A stretch of DNA of 64,000 nt from Micrococcales bacterium (GCA_947454255.1 CANGIU010000006.1:1-64000), one strand, 5' to 3'; shown: positions 1 through 12,954, numbered from the stretch's first letter. Made by a program: numbers and translations. Notes: a model not told the origin generated them from the letters alone.

Positions 1-180
1 AAGAAGGGCCACACCGACGGTGGAGTCAGTCTTACGGCCGCTAAGTACCTAAACAGACTCAGCGACCTACTCTTTGTCCTAGCCCGCTACGCAAACATCA
101 AACACGGCGGCGACGTCAAGTGGGTTCCAGCAGCCAACAGACGTGAAGCACCTGCCAAACGCAGACCAGAACAGGATTAA
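1..180 (+). CDS. Cob(I)yrinic acid a,c-diamide adenosyltransferase (PduO type), C-terminal fragment cut by window edge
   Basis: Frame 1 reads ...YLNRLSDLLFVLARYANIKHGGDVKWVPAANR...* with TAA at 178-180; LSDLLFVLARYAN and the WVP..NR tail are typical of PduO-type ATR. Not in ORF track because it is truncated. Confidence 0.85.
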   Translation, partial: KKGHTDGGVSLTAAKYLNRLSDLLFVLARYANIKHGGDVKWVPAANRREAPAKRRPEQD

Positions 181-183
181 ACA

Positions 184-213
184 AATAAGCCCCGAGAAAT
201 CTCGGGGCTTATT
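184..213. terminator. Bidirectional intrinsic terminator between convergent ATR gene and atpC
   Basis: AATAAGCCCCGAG-AAAT-CTCGGGGCTTATT, perfect 13-bp stem with a 4-nt loop, A/T-rich flanks on both sides. Confidence 0.9.
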
Positions 214-224
214 ACTTTAAGCTT

Positions 225-491
225 TTATGCCAGTTGAGCTTGTCCAGCAAAGATGGTGACCACATCGTGCTCAACAGAGATAAAACCATCAGCGGCTGTT
301 GCCTTGATGGACTCCCCTGTTGGCAGGGTGATACGAACTTCACCAGAACCTAGAATGGCAAGCATTGGTTCGTGACCGGCTAGTAAACCAATCTCTCCCT
401 CAACGGTCTTAGCGACAACCATCTTGGCGTCACCTGACCAGACTGCACGATCGGCAGCTACTAGCTCAACTCTTAGGTTCTTCTCAGCCAT
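225..491 (-). CDS. atpC: F0F1 ATP synthase subunit epsilon
   Basis: 88 aa, LRVELVAADRAVWSGDAKMVVAKTVEGEIGLLAGHEPMLAIL; last gene of atp operon. Confidence 0.95.
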   Translation of the reverse strand: MAEKNLRVELVAADRAVWSGDAKMVVAKTVEGEIGLLAGHEPMLAILGSGEVRITLPTGESIKATAADGFISVEHDVVTIFAGQAQLA

Positions 492-493
492 GA

Positions 494-1936
<1,443 letters not shown>

Positions 1937-1944
1937 TTATCTTT

Positions 1945-2853
1945 CTATTCTTTGTCGCTGGTGTCGACAAGAGCGTCGGCACCACCAACGATTTCGGAGA
2001 TCTGCTGGGTAATTTCAGATTGACGAGCTGAGTTCGACAATCTTGTGTAGTTCTTGATTAACTTGTCAGCGTTTTCAGTAGCTGACTTCATTGCTTTCTG
2101 TCTTGCTGCGTGCTCTGCTGCAGCTGACTGCAACATTGCATTAAAGATTCGAGATTCGATGTAAACAGGGAGAAGTGCATCCAACACCTTGCTTGCATCT
2201 GGTTCAAATTCGTAAAGCGGGAAAACTTCGTTGGCTTCTGGCTTCTCAACACCTTCAACTACTTCTAGAGGAAGCAAACGAACCACCTGTGGTTCCTGGC
2301 TGATCATAGAAACGAACTTGTTGTAAACGAGATGAATCTCGTCAACACCACCATCTTCAAAACCTAAGTTGAAAGCAGAAACTACAGCTTCAGAGATTTC
2401 CTGAGCGGTAGTGAAAACTGGAAGGTCCGTTCCCCCCGTCCAAGAACGCACTGCAGCGCGCTTACGGAATGAGAAGAAACCAACTGACTTTCTTCCAACT
2501 AGGTAGTAGTTAATTTCTTTACCCTCGTCACGAAGCAACTGGGATAACTGTTCCGCTTCCTTCATCACGTTGGATGAGAAAGCTCCAGCAAGACCACGGT
2601 CGCTTGTGAAGATAACCACTGCGCTTCTGCGAATGTCTTTTGGTTCAGTTGTTAGTGGGTGATCGATATTAGAGAAGGTTGCAACAGCGGAAACGGCGCG
2701 AGTAACCGCACGTGAATAAGGATTAGCCGCTGCCAAACGCTGTTGTGCTTTATAGATGCGTGAGGCAGAGATTAACTCCATTGCACGAGTGATCTTCTTG
2801 GTCGTCTGAGCAGATTTAATCTTCTGCCTATAGACCCGAAGTTGCGCTCCCAT
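1945..2853 (-). CDS. atpG: F0F1 ATP synthase subunit gamma
   Basis: [34 protein letters not shown]-terminus; operon position. Confidence 0.98.
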   Translation of the reverse strand: MGAQLRVYRQKIKSAQTTKKITRAMELISASRIYKAQQRLAAANPYSRAVTRAVSAVATFSNIDHPLTTEPKDIRRSAVVIFTSDRGLAGAFSSNVMKEAEQLSQLLRDEGKEINYYLVGRKSVGFFSFRKRAAVRSWTGGTDLPVFTTAQEISEAVVSAFNLGFEDGGVDEIHLVYNKFVSMISQEPQVVRLLPLEVVEGVEKPEANEVFPLYEFEPDASKVLDALLPVYIESRIFNAMLQSAAAEHAARQKAMKSATENADKLIKNYTRLSNSARQSEITQQISEIVGGADALVDTSDKE

Positions 2854-2884
2854 TGCTTTTCCTTTACCTAATCTTCAGTAACGC

Positions 2885-4522
2885 TTAGCGCTTCTGCTTA
2901 ACAATCTGCTCTTGGTCGACTTCTTCTTCAGAAATCGCTGCAACAGACTCGTTGCCAACTGAAGCTAAAGGCTTACCAACACCGGTTAGGAAGCTCTTCT
3001 TGAACTTCAGAACATCTGCCTCAAGAGCAGCAACAGTGTCATCCTTTAGGTCATTAGTTTCACGAATGGTGGTTAGCACCTGTGAGTTACGACGAAGGTA
3101 GTCAAGCAGTTCGCTTTCAAAACGTAGAACATCTTCAACAGGAACTTCATCAAGTTTGCCGGTAGTTCCTGCCCAGATAGAAACTGTTTGTTCTTCAACT
3201 GGGTATGGAGAATACTGAGGCTGCTTTAGAAGCTGCATTAGACGAGCACCACGAGCTAGTTGCTGACGAGATGCAGCATCAAGGTCGCTTGCGAACATTG
3301 CGAAAGCTTCTAGTGAACGATACTGAGCAAGCTCAAGCTTTAATGTTCCAGAAACCTTCTTGATGCCCTTAACCTGAGCGGCACCACCAACACGAGAAAC
3401 TGAGATACCTACGTCAATAGCAGGTCTCTGGTTAGCGTTGAACAAGTCTGACTGCAAGAAGATCTGACCATCGGTAATCGAAATTACGTTAGTTGGAATG
3501 TATGCAGATACGTCGTTAGCCTTTGTCTCAATGATTGGTAGACCAGTCATCGAACCAGCACCTAGCTCGTCGTTCAGCTTCGCACAACGCTCAAGTAGAC
3601 GTGAGTGTAGGTAGAAAACATCCCCTGGATATGCTTCACGGCCTGGTGGGCGACGAAGCAATAGGGAAATCGAACGGTAAGCCTCGGCCTGCTTTGAGAG
3701 GTCATCAAAAATGATTAGGACGTGCTTGCCGTCATACATCCAGTGCTGACCAATTGCAGAACCGGTGTATGGAGCCAAGTACTTGAAACCAGCTGGGTCA
3801 GATGCAGGAGAAGCAACGATAGTTGTGTATTCCATTGCTCCGGCTGCTTCTAGAGCACCCTTTACAGAGGCAATAGTTGAACCCTTTTGACCAATAGCGA
3901 CATAAATACAACGAACTTGCTTCTTAGGGTCGCCCGATTCCCAGTTAGCCTTCTGGTTGATGATGGTGTCGATAGCAATAGCAGTCTTACCAGTCTGACG
4001 GTCACCAATGATTAGCTGACGCTGTCCACGACCAACAGGAATCATTGCGTCAATCGCCTTGATACCGGTCTGTAGTGGCTCGTGAACTGACTTACGAGCC
4101 ATAACACCAGGAGCCTGAAGCTCAAGTGCACGACGAGCAGTGGTCTTGATTTCACCCTTGCCATCGATTGGTGCACCAACAGGGTTTACAACGCGACCTA
4201 AGAACTCATCGCCAACAGGAACGGAAAGGATCTCGCCAGTGCGCTCTACTTTCATGCCCTCAACGATGTGACCAAACTCACCGAGAATGATGACACCGAT
4301 CTCTCGCTCGTCTAGGTTCTGAGCAAGACCCAGAGTGCCATCTTCGAACTTTAGAAGTTCGTTAGCCATCACACTAGGAAGTCCTTCAACGTGAGCAATA
4401 CCGTCACCGGCATCGATGACGTGACCGATCTCGGTGCGACTAGCCTGAGTTGGCTCGTACGAGCGAGCAAAGTCCTTTAGCGCGTCGCGAATCTCATCCG
4501 GACTGATGCTTAGATCTGCCAT
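2885..4522 (-). CDS. atpA: F0F1 ATP synthase subunit alpha
   Basis: [15 protein letters not shown] Walker A; full-length AtpA. Confidence 0.99.
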   Translation of the reverse strand: MADLSISPDEIRDALKDFARSYEPTQASRTEIGHVIDAGDGIAHVEGLPSVMANELLKFEDGTLGLAQNLDEREIGVIILGEFGHIVEGMKVERTGEILSVPVGDEFLGRVVNPVGAPIDGKGEIKTTARRALELQAPGVMARKSVHEPLQTGIKAIDAMIPVGRGQRQLIIGDRQTGKTAIAIDTIINQKANWESGDPKKQVRCIYVAIGQKGSTIASVKGALEAAGAMEYTTIVASPASDPAGFKYLAPYTGSAIGQHWMYDGKHVLIIFDDLSKQAEAYRSISLLLRRPPGREAYPGDVFYLHSRLLERCAKLNDELGAGSMTGLPIIETKANDVSAYIPTNVISITDGQIFLQSDLFNANQRPAIDVGISVSRVGGAAQVKGIKKVSGTLKLELAQYRSLEAFAMFASDLDAASRQQLARGARLMQLLKQPQYSPYPVEEQTVSIWAGTTGKLDEVPVEDVLRFESELLDYLRRNSQVLTTIRETNDLKDDTVAALEADVLKFKKSFLTGVGKPLASVGNESVAAISEEEVDQEQIVKQKR

Positions 4523-4546
4523 CTTGTTCCCTCTACTTCTGAAGCG

Positions 4547-5374
4547 TTAGCTTCGGTTAACACTTGCAGCGGCGGAAGCCAACTGCAGTTTTAGGTTTTG
4601 CAGACGGTTGCTCACGCTTCCGTCGATTATTTCTCCAGCAATCTGAACAACCATTCCACCGATGATTGAAGAATCAACCTCGACGTTCAAGCGGATTTGC
4701 TGACCATAAGTCTTAGCCAGTGATGAGCGAAGACGCTCAACCTGGTTTTGGTCTAGTGCAGTTGAAACGGTGACGGTTGCTACCAGAGACTCGCCGTATG
4801 CCGCAATCTGCTTACCAAACTGGTCAAGCACACTTGCTATACGTCGGCCACGGGCAGAACCAACAGCCTGACTAATGATTGCCTTGGTCACATTCTGCAC
4901 TTTTCCGCCAACTAGTGCATCGACCAAAGCAATTTTGACGTTGTTTGGAGCGCTCTTGTTGCTCAAAGCAAACTGAAGTTCACGATTTGAGGCAACAACC
5001 TGCTGGAAGGCGAAAAGTTCACTTTGCACCTGATCTAATACCGAAGTCTTCGATGCAGTTGCAGCTGCAGAGTGAACACCAAGCTGTTCAAGCACAACGA
5101 CTAGATCAATGCCCCTTGAGTAACGCTTGGCAGCAACTAACTTCAAAAACTCGACCGCGCTTGCAGAAATCTTGCCACCAAATACTCGATCGATTAGACC
5201 GTTCTTAGTTGCACTCTCAGTGGAAGGATCCGAGAGAATGCCGCGCAATTGAGCAGAGCTCGAGATTGCGTCAGCTGCGACAAATAAATCAGTTGCAAAG
5301 GCAAGCTCAGAACCCAGGTATGCAGAGATTTCTGCCTTTGCTTGGGCTAGTGCTTGTCGAGTTGAAGAAGCCAT
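4547..5374 (-). CDS. atpH: F0F1 ATP synthase subunit delta
   Basis: 275 aa OSCP/delta-like protein between atpF and atpA; conserved C-terminal IIGGMVVQIAGEIIDGSVSNRLQNLK. Confidence 0.95.
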   Translation of the reverse strand: MASSTRQALAQAKAEISAYLGSELAFATDLFVAADAISSSAQLRGILSDPSTESATKNGLIDRVFGGKISASAVEFLKLVAAKRYSRGIDLVVVLEQLGVHSAAATASKTSVLDQVQSELFAFQQVVASNRELQFALSNKSAPNNVKIALVDALVGGKVQNVTKAIISQAVGSARGRRIASVLDQFGKQIAAYGESLVATVTVSTALDQNQVERLRSSLAKTYGQQIRLNVEVDSSIIGGMVVQIAGEIIDGSVSNRLQNLKLQLASAAASVNRS

Positions 5375-5379
5375 TATTA

Positions 5380-5916
5380 CTACTTGCCTTCTTTTTCTAG
5401 ATCTGCCAAGAAGCCATCAACGATTGCTGAGGCACTCTTGTCTTCTTTTAGGTTGTTCTGAACGACACTTGAAGCTAGCTCAAGCGCTAAACTGCCGACC
5501 TCTGCGCGAAGAGCGATAACAGCGGACTGTGTGTCTGCTTCGATCTGCTTCTTTGCGGTTTCAATCATGCGTTCAGCATTTAGCTTTGCTGCTTCAGTAA
5601 TCTCAACTGATACTTGAGCTGCTTCGGCACGAGCTGCGTTGATAATCTCAGCGCGCTCCTGTCTTGCAGCTGCCTGATCAGCTTCGATGTTTGCAGTCTT
5701 TGCTGCCGCTTCAGCCTGAGCCTTTTCAGCAAGAGCTAGACGACCTTCGATCGCTTCAGTTCTTGCATCGATGTTCTTTTTGAAGTTAGGTAGCACCTTG
5801 AACCAGAAGAAGACCAGCAGAATCGCGAAAACAACAGCAGACCAAATAAGGTCAGCAGTTGCAGGCACTAGCGGGTTTGCCGCTGCGTGCATGATTTCGT
5901 GAATAACTGGAGTCAT
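5380..5916 (-). CDS. atpF: F0F1 ATP synthase subunit b
   Basis: N-terminal TM then long charged helix; operon position. Confidence 0.95.
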   Translation of the reverse strand: MTPVIHEIMHAAANPLVPATADLIWSAVVFAILLVFFWFKVLPNFKKNIDARTEAIEGRLALAEKAQAEAAAKTANIEADQAAARQERAEIINAARAEAAQVSVEITEAAKLNAERMIETAKKQIEADTQSAVIALRAEVGSLALELASSVVQNNLKEDKSASAIVDGFLADLEKEGK

Positions 5917-5927
5917 TTAGGTAAGTC

Positions 5928-6209
<282 letters not shown>

Positions 6210-6235
6210 TTAGCGGTTGCTAATCCTTTTGTTTC

Positions 6236-7078
6236 TTAGTGTTCATCCGCCAACGACAGTTGGATGTATACGGTCGTTAGCAGTGTGAAGACGTAGGCCT
6301 GCAGGAATGCCACCAACATCTCAAAGAGTGTGAAGACAAACCCAAAGGTAAAGGTTCCAGCGCCGAAGGTCTTGAAGATACCTTCAGAGTTGAAGAAGAA
6401 ATACTGTGTTGCGCTGAAACATAGTACTAAGAGCAAGTGACCAGCGATCATGTTCATCATTAGACGAAGAGCAAGGGTTACTGGACGAAGAATAAAGGTT
6501 GAAAGGAACTCAATTGGAGTTACCAAGATGTAGAAAGCGGCTGGAACTCCTGCTGGGAAAAGAGAATTCTTGAAGAAGCCAATGCCGTGCTTTTTCACAC
6601 CTGCGTAAATGAAGGTGACATAGGCAGCAAGCGCCAGAATCAATGGCAAGCCAATAACTGAGGTTCCTGCGATGTTTAGACCTGGAATGATTCCAGTAAT
6701 GTTCATTCCCAGAACAATAAAGAATATTGTGGTTAGCAGTGGCAAGAACCTATCGCCATCTTTTTCACCAAGCTGTTCATGCGCAATTGACTTACGAACA
6801 AAGTTCAATGCCATCTCACCAAACATCTGGAAACGACCAGGAACAAACTGACCAGTCTCTGTGCTCTTACGGAATCGGTTTGACCAGAGCCAGAACACCA
6901 AGATCAATAGGCCAGTGACCAAAAGACGAATCAGCATGATTCTGTTTAACTCATAGGGAGTGCCACCAAATGCAACAACTTCAGGGTAAAACTCATTAAT
7001 AGTCGGCGCTTCGAAGCCACCGTCGCCTTCGGCGACTGGCTTCAGAACTGCACTAAGCAGTGTGAGCGAAGATAACAA
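6236..7078 (-). CDS. atpB: F0F1 ATP synthase subunit a
   Basis: Hydrophobic; NMIAGHLLLVL motif; TTG start with AGGAG upstream. Confidence 0.96.
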   Translation of the reverse strand: MLSSLTLLSAVLKPVAEGDGGFEAPTINEFYPEVVAFGGTPYELNRIMLIRLLVTGLLILVFWLWSNRFRKSTETGQFVPGRFQMFGEMALNFVRKSIAHEQLGEKDGDRFLPLLTTIFFIVLGMNITGIIPGLNIAGTSVIGLPLILALAAYVTFIYAGVKKHGIGFFKNSLFPAGVPAAFYILVTPIEFLSTFILRPVTLALRLMMNMIAGHLLLVLCFSATQYFFFNSEGIFKTFGAGTFTFGFVFTLFEMLVAFLQAYVFTLLTTVYIQLSLADEH

Positions 7079-7228
7079 CAGCTTTTACTCCTGTTTCGGG
7101 GCAGGGCATAACCTAACCTTGCGGCGATTTACAGTGCTTTACGCTGCGACATAAGTGCGAGCGATGTCTAAATGTTATCAGGAACTAACAGGGGTAAAAC
7201 GCCATCCAGCCCCATATTTCTTGGAAAG

Positions 7229-7648
7229 TTAAGGCTTATCCAAGGTTGCTGTGAGCCTGGCCTTTGAAACTATCAGGGTGTCAATGACCAATCCCCCGAT
7301 AACTGCTGAAACCACAGTGAAGAAGACTATTGGCCTTGAGTCATGAGTTAGCCAGTCGGACTTGTTTAGAAAGCTAAAACCAATCAGAAATAGGACCATT
7401 TTTATTAGCCAGCCACCAAGAACTGCTCCGAGGAACCCAGCCAGGTTGAGCTTTGAGCCAATTAGGACACTAAGAGCGGTTAGAGCAGTGAAGAGAAAAG
7501 CTGCCCCTGAACCAATGAGCGCTGCATAGACCCCTGGTAAGCCAGTCAACAAGTACCCGACTAGAGAGCCGACTAAGCCAATTGCTGCTACTAGGACGGC
7601 TCCCAGACGCAGAACTCGGCTAATTACTGTTCCGAGACTGTCAAACAT
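7229..7648 (-). CDS. Small membrane protein at the AtpI position upstream of atpB
   Basis: Likely start ATG at 7648 (MFDSLGTVISRVLRLGAVLV...), overlapping the wecA-like stop; four hydrophobic segments; positional equivalent of AtpI. Confidence 0.75.
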   Translation of the reverse strand: MFDSLGTVISRVLRLGAVLVAAIGLVGSLVGYLLTGLPGVYAALIGSGAAFLFTALTALSVLIGSKLNLAGFLGAVLGGWLIKMVLFLIGFSFLNKSDWLTHDSRPIVFFTVVSAVIGGLVIDTLIVSKARLTATLDKP

Positions 7649-8759
7649 TGAGTGCCTTCTTCCTTTTACTAAATTTGATAACCGCCGGCCAAGCCGTGTA
7701 GGTAAGGGATGCTGAGATTGAGAGAATCGCAAACAGGATCACCCATCCCAAATCGGTTAGGAATAGAAGTAAACAACTTACTGAGACCGAAATAGACCAG
7801 AAATAGAAAACCAATACAGAACCTAGGTGGCTATGCCCAAAATCCTGAAGCCTGTGATGCAGGTGCTTGCGATCAGCTGCAAATGGAGACTTGCCAGCAG
7901 CTAATCGTCGAACAACTGCAAGAGCAAAGTCCAGTAACGGCAAGATAAGGATTGAAATAGGGAGAATTAGCGGAAGCACAGCTGGAACAAGGTCGTCTCG
8001 GTTCAACGCTGCTGGATCGATCTGACCCGTAACGGTTAAGGCTGATGTAGTCATTAGGAGACCTAAGAGCATTGCACCTGAATCTCCCATGAAGATTTTT
8101 GCCACATGCCAGTTGTGAGGAAGAAAACCAGCGCACATACCAATCACAATTGCCGAAAGCATGGTGGCTAGGTTGAAATAGTTGGTTGGAGAAATCTGCT
8201 GAGCAAGCAAGTATGAATAAGTAAAGAACACAGCGGTACCAATTAGCACCACTCCCGCTACTAAGCCATCTAACCCATCGATGAAGTTCACGGCGTTCAT
8301 TATTAGAACTGCCAGAAAGACTGTCACAACAAATGAAACACCGAATGAACCAACCGTTAATCCAAAAATTGGCAATGAAACTATCTGCACACCATTCCAA
8401 GCCAAGACACCTGCAGCTAGGAATTGACCAGCGAGCTTAAGAGTCCAGTCAAGATCGTATATATCATCGAGAAAACCGACGACCATAACGATTAGAGCTG
8501 CCACCGCAATGGCAATTATGGGTCCAGGGTCAGCAAAAACAACATCAAACCAGCCGATAGGCGCAGCAATCGCAAGGGATACTAAGAAGCCCAAAAACAT
8601 CGCGATTCCACCAATTCGAGGAGTCGGAGTGCTGTGGCTATCTCTTGACCGGATGTTCTTCGGGTAAATCTCATATTTCACAGCAGCCCGACGAACAAGA
8701 TAGGTTGCCAGGTAGGTGACAACGAAGGCTATGCCCATCAATAGCAAGTAGGCGCGCAC
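7641..8759 (-). CDS. MraY/WecA-family undecaprenyl-phosphate glycosyl-1-phosphate transferase
   Basis: NAVNFIDGLDGLVAG and HHRLQDFGHS family motifs; polytopic. Confidence 0.9.
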   Translation of the reverse strand: MRAYLLLMGIAFVVTYLATYLVRRAAVKYEIYPKNIRSRDSHSTPTPRIGGIAMFLGFLVSLAIAAPIGWFDVVFADPGPIIAIAVAALIVMVVGFLDDIYDLDWTLKLAGQFLAAGVLAWNGVQIVSLPIFGLTVGSFGVSFVVTVFLAVLIMNAVNFIDGLDGLVAGVVLIGTAVFFTYSYLLAQQISPTNYFNLATMLSAIVIGMCAGFLPHNWHVAKIFMGDSGAMLLGLLMTTSALTVTGQIDPAALNRDDLVPAVLPLILPISILILPLLDFALAVVRRLAAGKSPFAADRKHLHHRLQDFGHSHLGSVLVFYFWSISVSVSCLLLFLTDLGWVILFAILSISASLTYTAWPAVIKFSKRKKALNV

Positions 8760-9454
8760 TAGTTATCAAATCCTTCTAGTAAATCGCCGACTACGGAATG
8801 AATCTTGGCAACACTCAAAGCGCCCTGTCTAATTACCTTTATCTTGCCCGCTGTAGTTAACCCACCGTTATCGTCGTGGCTATCAATCAACGCAGTCAAA
8901 TCAAGAATGGTTGAGGCTTCACCTTTAGGACTAGGGCCACCATCTAAATAAACATCAACTGATTCACCTAGGTAATCAAAAGCTTGTTTCGCAGTTGTCG
9001 CTGCTGGTTTTCCAGTGAGATTTGCACTTGATACTGCAAGAGGTCCGGTTTCTTCAATCAGGGCTAGCGCAATTTTGTGATCGGGAACTCTGAGAGCTAC
9101 AGTCTGCTTTGTTTCACCAAGGTCCCAATCAAGTGAGGGCTGTGACCGAAGAATAAGAGTTAACGCTCCAGGCCAAAATGTTTCCGCAAGCTTCACAGCT
9201 GCATCTGGTAATACCTCTACTAAAGCTCGAGCCATGTTTAGGTTTGCAACCAAAACAGGAGGCGGAGATTGTCTGTCTCTTCCCTTTGCATTGAGTAATT
9301 TCTGAACAGCCTCAGGAGCGAAAGCATTTGCAGCCAGGCCATAAACAGTATCGGTTGGGATAACTGCCAAATCATTTCTACCAAGTGAAACCTTGGCTAG
9401 GCGCATTCCTGTCAGTAGGTCAGTATCAACTGAACAGTCAAAAATCTTCTGCAC
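8759..9454 (-). CDS. L-threonylcarbamoyladenylate synthase (Sua5/YrdC/YwlC)
   Basis: PTDTVYGLAANAF, KGRDRQSPPPVLV, SSANLTGKPA. ORF opens at 9505; GTG at 9454 with GGTGAGAG upstream is a likelier start because it avoids overlap with prmC. Confidence 0.9.
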   Translation of the reverse strand: MQKIFDCSVDTDLLTGMRLAKVSLGRNDLAVIPTDTVYGLAANAFAPEAVQKLLNAKGRDRQSPPPVLVANLNMARALVEVLPDAAVKLAETFWPGALTLILRSQPSLDWDLGETKQTVALRVPDHKIALALIEETGPLAVSSANLTGKPAATTAKQAFDYLGESVDVYLDGGPSPKGEASTILDLTALIDSHDDNGGLTTAGKIKVIRQGALSVAKIHSVVGDLLEGFDN

Positions 9455-9470
9455 ACTCTCACCTGACTTC

Positions 9471-10316
9471 CTATGCCAAAGCTGTGGTTGCTCGGTCTCG
9501 ACCAACCAAATCTTTATGGGTTCTTACTTGTCGCCACCCTGATGCCAATAGTAGTTCCCGAACTGCCTCTCCTTGCATGTCGGCATGCTCAATGATAAGA
9601 GTTCCACCTGATCTAAGTAACCTCTTTGCAGCTGAATCAACACTTCTAACAACATCTAACCCGTCTGCTCCCCCATACAAAGCAAGGCTAGGATCGTGCA
9701 AATGCACTTCAGGATAGATAGGAATCATCTCATCTGGGATATATGGAGGATTCGAAACCAAGACATCGACAGTTCCATTTAGTTCTGGAAATGCATCAAG
9801 CAAATCACCTTGAACTAGGACGGCATCCGGCGCAAGATCAGCAAAGTTGACCCTGGTGTATTTGATTGCATCACTGCTTAGTTCAACGGCAAAGACTTTC
9901 GCGTTAGGAACCTCAACAGCGAGGCTTAGAGCGATAGCCCCTGAACCAGTTGCTAAATCAACAGCAATCGGATTGGCATTTCCACTAACACGAAGCGCAT
10001 CGACTGCTAACTGGGTAACTACTTCAGTTTCAGGTCTAGGAACGAAAACTCCAGGGCCGACCTTCAATGTCAATCTCCGGAAGTGTGCCTGACCAGTTAA
10101 GTGCTGTAACGGGATTCGTTGAGCTCTCTTTGCCACCAGTTCTTCAAAACTCTCAACTTCAGAAAACTCTGCATCGGTAAAGGATTTGGCTTGGAGTTCA
10201 CCGCGAGAAATGTTTAGTAAATGTGAAAGGAGTATCTCTGCATCAGCAGTAGCGGATTCAATTCCTGCCTTTTCAAATGTCTCAGCAGCAGTTTGAAGTG
10301 CAGATTTAATTTTCAT
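9471..10316 (-). CDS. prmC: Peptide chain release factor N5-glutamine methyltransferase
   Basis: DLATGSGAIALSLA and SNPPYIP motif; adjacent to prfA. Confidence 0.96.
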   Translation of the reverse strand: MKIKSALQTAAETFEKAGIESATADAEILLSHLLNISRGELQAKSFTDAEFSEVESFEELVAKRAQRIPLQHLTGQAHFRRLTLKVGPGVFVPRPETEVVTQLAVDALRVSGNANPIAVDLATGSGAIALSLAVEVPNAKVFAVELSSDAIKYTRVNFADLAPDAVLVQGDLLDAFPELNGTVDVLVSNPPYIPDEMIPIYPEVHLHDPSLALYGGADGLDVVRSVDSAAKRLLRSGGTLIIEHADMQGEAVRELLLASGWRQVRTHKDLVGRDRATTALA

Positions 10317-11395
10317 TAGGCTGATTCGCCTAGAGCTGCCAATCTTGCTTCTTCATCAGCCTGAATTGCTGACTGCACGACAGGCTCTAGAGCACCGTCC
10401 ATTACTTGGTCAAGGTTGTATGACTTGTAGCCTGTTCGGTGATCAGCAATACGGTTCTCAGGGAAGTTGTATGTTCTGATGCGTTCAGAACGGTCAACAC
10501 TCTTTACCTGTGACTTACGAGCAGCCGATAGTTCAGCTTCTAAAGCTTCTTGCTGTGCTGCCAAAATACGAGCACGAAGCACACGCATAGCAGCTTCACG
10601 GTTTTGTAACTGAGATTTTTCGTTCTGCATCGAAACAACTATTCCCGTTGGGATGTGAGTAATCCGAACGGCAGAGTCTGTTGTGTTAACTGATTGACCG
10701 CCAGGTCCTGATGAACGGAATACATCAACACGAATTTCGTTCTGGCTAATCTCAACTTCTTCTGGAGCATCAACTTCAGGAAAAACTAGAACACCGGCAG
10801 CTGATGTGTGAATACGTCCTTGAGTTTCTGTAACCGGAACTCGTTGAACTCGGTGCACTCCACCTTCATACTTCAGATGCGCCCAGACACCTTCAGCAGG
10901 ATCTGCTGAGTTACCTTTGATAGCAACCTGCACATCCTTGACTCCACCCAAGTCAGATTCGTTCTTATCAAGAATTTCTGTTTTCCAGTTCTTACTGTTT
11001 GCATACTGGATATACATTCTCAAAAGGTCAGCTGCAAATAGAGCAGATTCTGCACCGCCTTCACCTGCCTTGATTTCCATGATGACATCGCGGCCATCAT
11101 CAGGATCTCTAGGAATAAGAAGTCTTCTAAGCTTTTCGGTGGCTTCGTGCAAACTCTCTTCCATGGCTGGAATCTCAGCTGCAAAACTTTCGTCCTCTTT
11201 AGCCATATCTTTAGCTGCATCGAGGTCTGACTGCATTGCATTGACTGCATGGTATGCCGAAACAATAGCGTTAAGTTCCGCATATCTGCGGTTTAGCTTC
11301 TTAGCTAGTGTTGGGTTGGCATGAACCGAAGCTTCAGAGAGTTTAGTTTGCAACTCTGCGTGTTCAGCCAGAAGTGCCTGGACTGAAGAAAGCAT
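10316..11395 (-). CDS. prfA: Peptide chain release factor 1
   Basis: [20 protein letters not shown] motif. Confidence 0.98.
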   Translation of the reverse strand: MLSSVQALLAEHAELQTKLSEASVHANPTLAKKLNRRYAELNAIVSAYHAVNAMQSDLDAAKDMAKEDESFAAEIPAMEESLHEATEKLRRLLIPRDPDDGRDVIMEIKAGEGGAESALFAADLLRMYIQYANSKNWKTEILDKNESDLGGVKDVQVAIKGNSADPAEGVWAHLKYEGGVHRVQRVPVTETQGRIHTSAAGVLVFPEVDAPEEVEISQNEIRVDVFRSSGPGGQSVNTTDSAVRITHIPTGIVVSMQNEKSQLQNREAAMRVLRARILAAQQEALEAELSAARKSQVKSVDRSERIRTYNFPENRIADHRTGYKSYNLDQVMDGALEPVVQSAIQADEEARLAALGESA

Positions 11396-12954
11396 TATTC
11401 GCCGTCAGATCCTGAAGGAACTGGCATTGACTTCTGAACCATCATTAGGAACTCAACGTTGCTCTTAGTTTCCTTCAAGCGGTTAAGTACTAGTTCAAGA
11501 GCCTGCTGCTGTTCTAGGCCAGCAAGTGCACGACGAAGCTTCCAAACAATCTTGGTCTCATCTGGGCTCATCAACATTTCTTCACGACGAGTACCTGATG
11601 CATTCACATCAACCGCAGGGAAGATTCTCTTGTCAGCAAGTGAACGGGAAAGACGAAGTTCCATGTTTCCAGTTCCCTTGAACTCTTCGAAGATAACCTC
11701 ATCCATCTTCGAGCCAGTCTCAACAAGAGCTGTTGCAAGGATGGTTAGTGAGCCACCATCTTCGATGTTACGAGCCGCACCAAAGAAACGCTTAGGTGGA
11801 TAAAGTGCTGATGAATCAACACCACCGGAAAGAATACGACCCGAGGCAGGTGCTGAAAGGTTGTATGCACGACCTAGACGAGTAATTGAATCAAGCAATA
11901 CAACTACGTCATGTCCTAGTTCCACCAAACGCTTCGCACGCTCAATAGCAAGCTCTGCAACAGTAGTGTGGTCTTCTGCTGGGCGGTCAAATGTAGAAGC
12001 AATTACTTCACCTTTGACAGTTCTCTGCATGTCAGTAACTTCTTCAGGACGCTCATCAACTAGCACAACCATTAGGTGAACCTCTGGGTTGTTTACTGCG
12101 ATTGAGTTAGCGATAGCCTGCAAGACCAAAGTCTTACCTGCCTTAGGAGGAGAAACGATCAAACCACGTTGACCCTTACCAATAGGAGCAACAAGGTCAA
12201 TGATTCGAGTTGATAGCTTGTTTGGCTCAGTCTCAAGACGCAAACGCACCTGAGGGTAAAGCGGGGTTAGCTTTCCAAATTCGACACGCTTTGCAGACTC
12301 TTCAGAAGTTTGACCATTGATCGAGTCAATTCGAACTATTGCGTTGAATTTCTGGCGTCCCTGGTTATCACCTTCACGAGGTTGACGAATTGCACCGACA
12401 ACAGCGTCACCCTTACGAAGGGAATATTTTTTAACCTGACCAAGAGAAACATAAACATCATTAGGGCCAGCAAGGTAGCCAGTGGTTCTTACGAATGCAT
12501 AATTGTCCAAAATGTCTAGGATTCCAGCTACTGGAACTAATACATCATCTGGAGAGATCTCTGGTTCTACTTCTTCGCGATCGTTGTTAGGTCCTCGACG
12601 ACGATCTGGGCCACGATCACGGAAGCGGTCGTTTCCACGATTGCGGTTTCTATTACGGTTACGGTTCTGACCTTGACGATCGTTACGTTCTGGTCTTTCG
12701 CTGTCAACTTCGCGATCACGCTGAGGAGACTCAGCGCGTGGAGCTGCTTCAGCAGGTGCAGCTTCAGTAGAACTTGTTCTACTTCTGTTACCTCGGTTTG
12801 CAGGGGCTGTTTCAGCAGACTTAGTTTCTGCAGCAGGTGCATCTTCTGTCTTGCGAGCTCTTGAAGGCTTCTTGGCCTCGGCAGGTGCATCAGTTGCTGG
12901 CACCGCAGTTACGCGACGAGACTTCTTTGCTTCTGGTTTTTGGATTTCATCCAT
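11395..12954 (-). CDS. rho: Transcription termination factor Rho with N-terminal R/N-rich insertion
   Basis: [43 protein letters not shown] opens at TTG 12981; ATG 12954 ([12 protein letters not shown]) is the likely start. Confidence 0.97.
   Translation of the reverse strand: MDEIQKPEAKKSRRVTAVPATDAPAEAKKPSRARKTEDAPAAETKSAETAPANRGNRSRTSSTEAAPAEAAPRAESPQRDREVDSERPERNDRQGQNRNRNRNRNRGNDRFRDRGPDRRRGPNNDREEVEPEISPDDVLVPVAGILDILDNYAFVRTTGYLAGPNDVYVSLGQVKKYSLRKGDAVVGAIRQPREGDNQGRQKFNAIVRIDSINGQTSEESAKRVEFGKLTPLYPQVRLRLETEPNKLSTRIIDLVAPIGKGQRGLIVSPPKAGKTLVLQAIANSIAVNNPEVHLMVVLVDERPEEVTDMQRTVKGEVIASTFDRPAEDHTTVAELAIERAKRLVELGHDVVVLLDSITRLGRAYNLSAPASGRILSGGVDSSALYPPKRFFGAARNIEDGGSLTILATALVETGSKMDEVIFEEFKGTGNMELRLSRSLADKRIFPAVDVNASGTRREEMLMSPDETKIVWKLRRALAGLEQQQALELVLNRLKETKSNVEFLMMVQKSMPVPSGSDGE

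Noticed and set aside
7873-8400. 175-aa minus-strand ORF within the wecA-like gene
   Set aside because: Out-of-frame with a gene carrying clear MraY/WecA motifs; Cys/Trp/Ser-rich composition looks non-coding.
10917-11324. 135-aa plus-strand ORF opposite prfA
   Set aside because: Antisense to intact PrfA; low-complexity serine-rich translation.
12600-12680. Tandem DNA repeat (CGGTTACGGTT...) in rho
   Set aside because: Explained by the encoded RNRNRNR stretch; not an independent repeat array.
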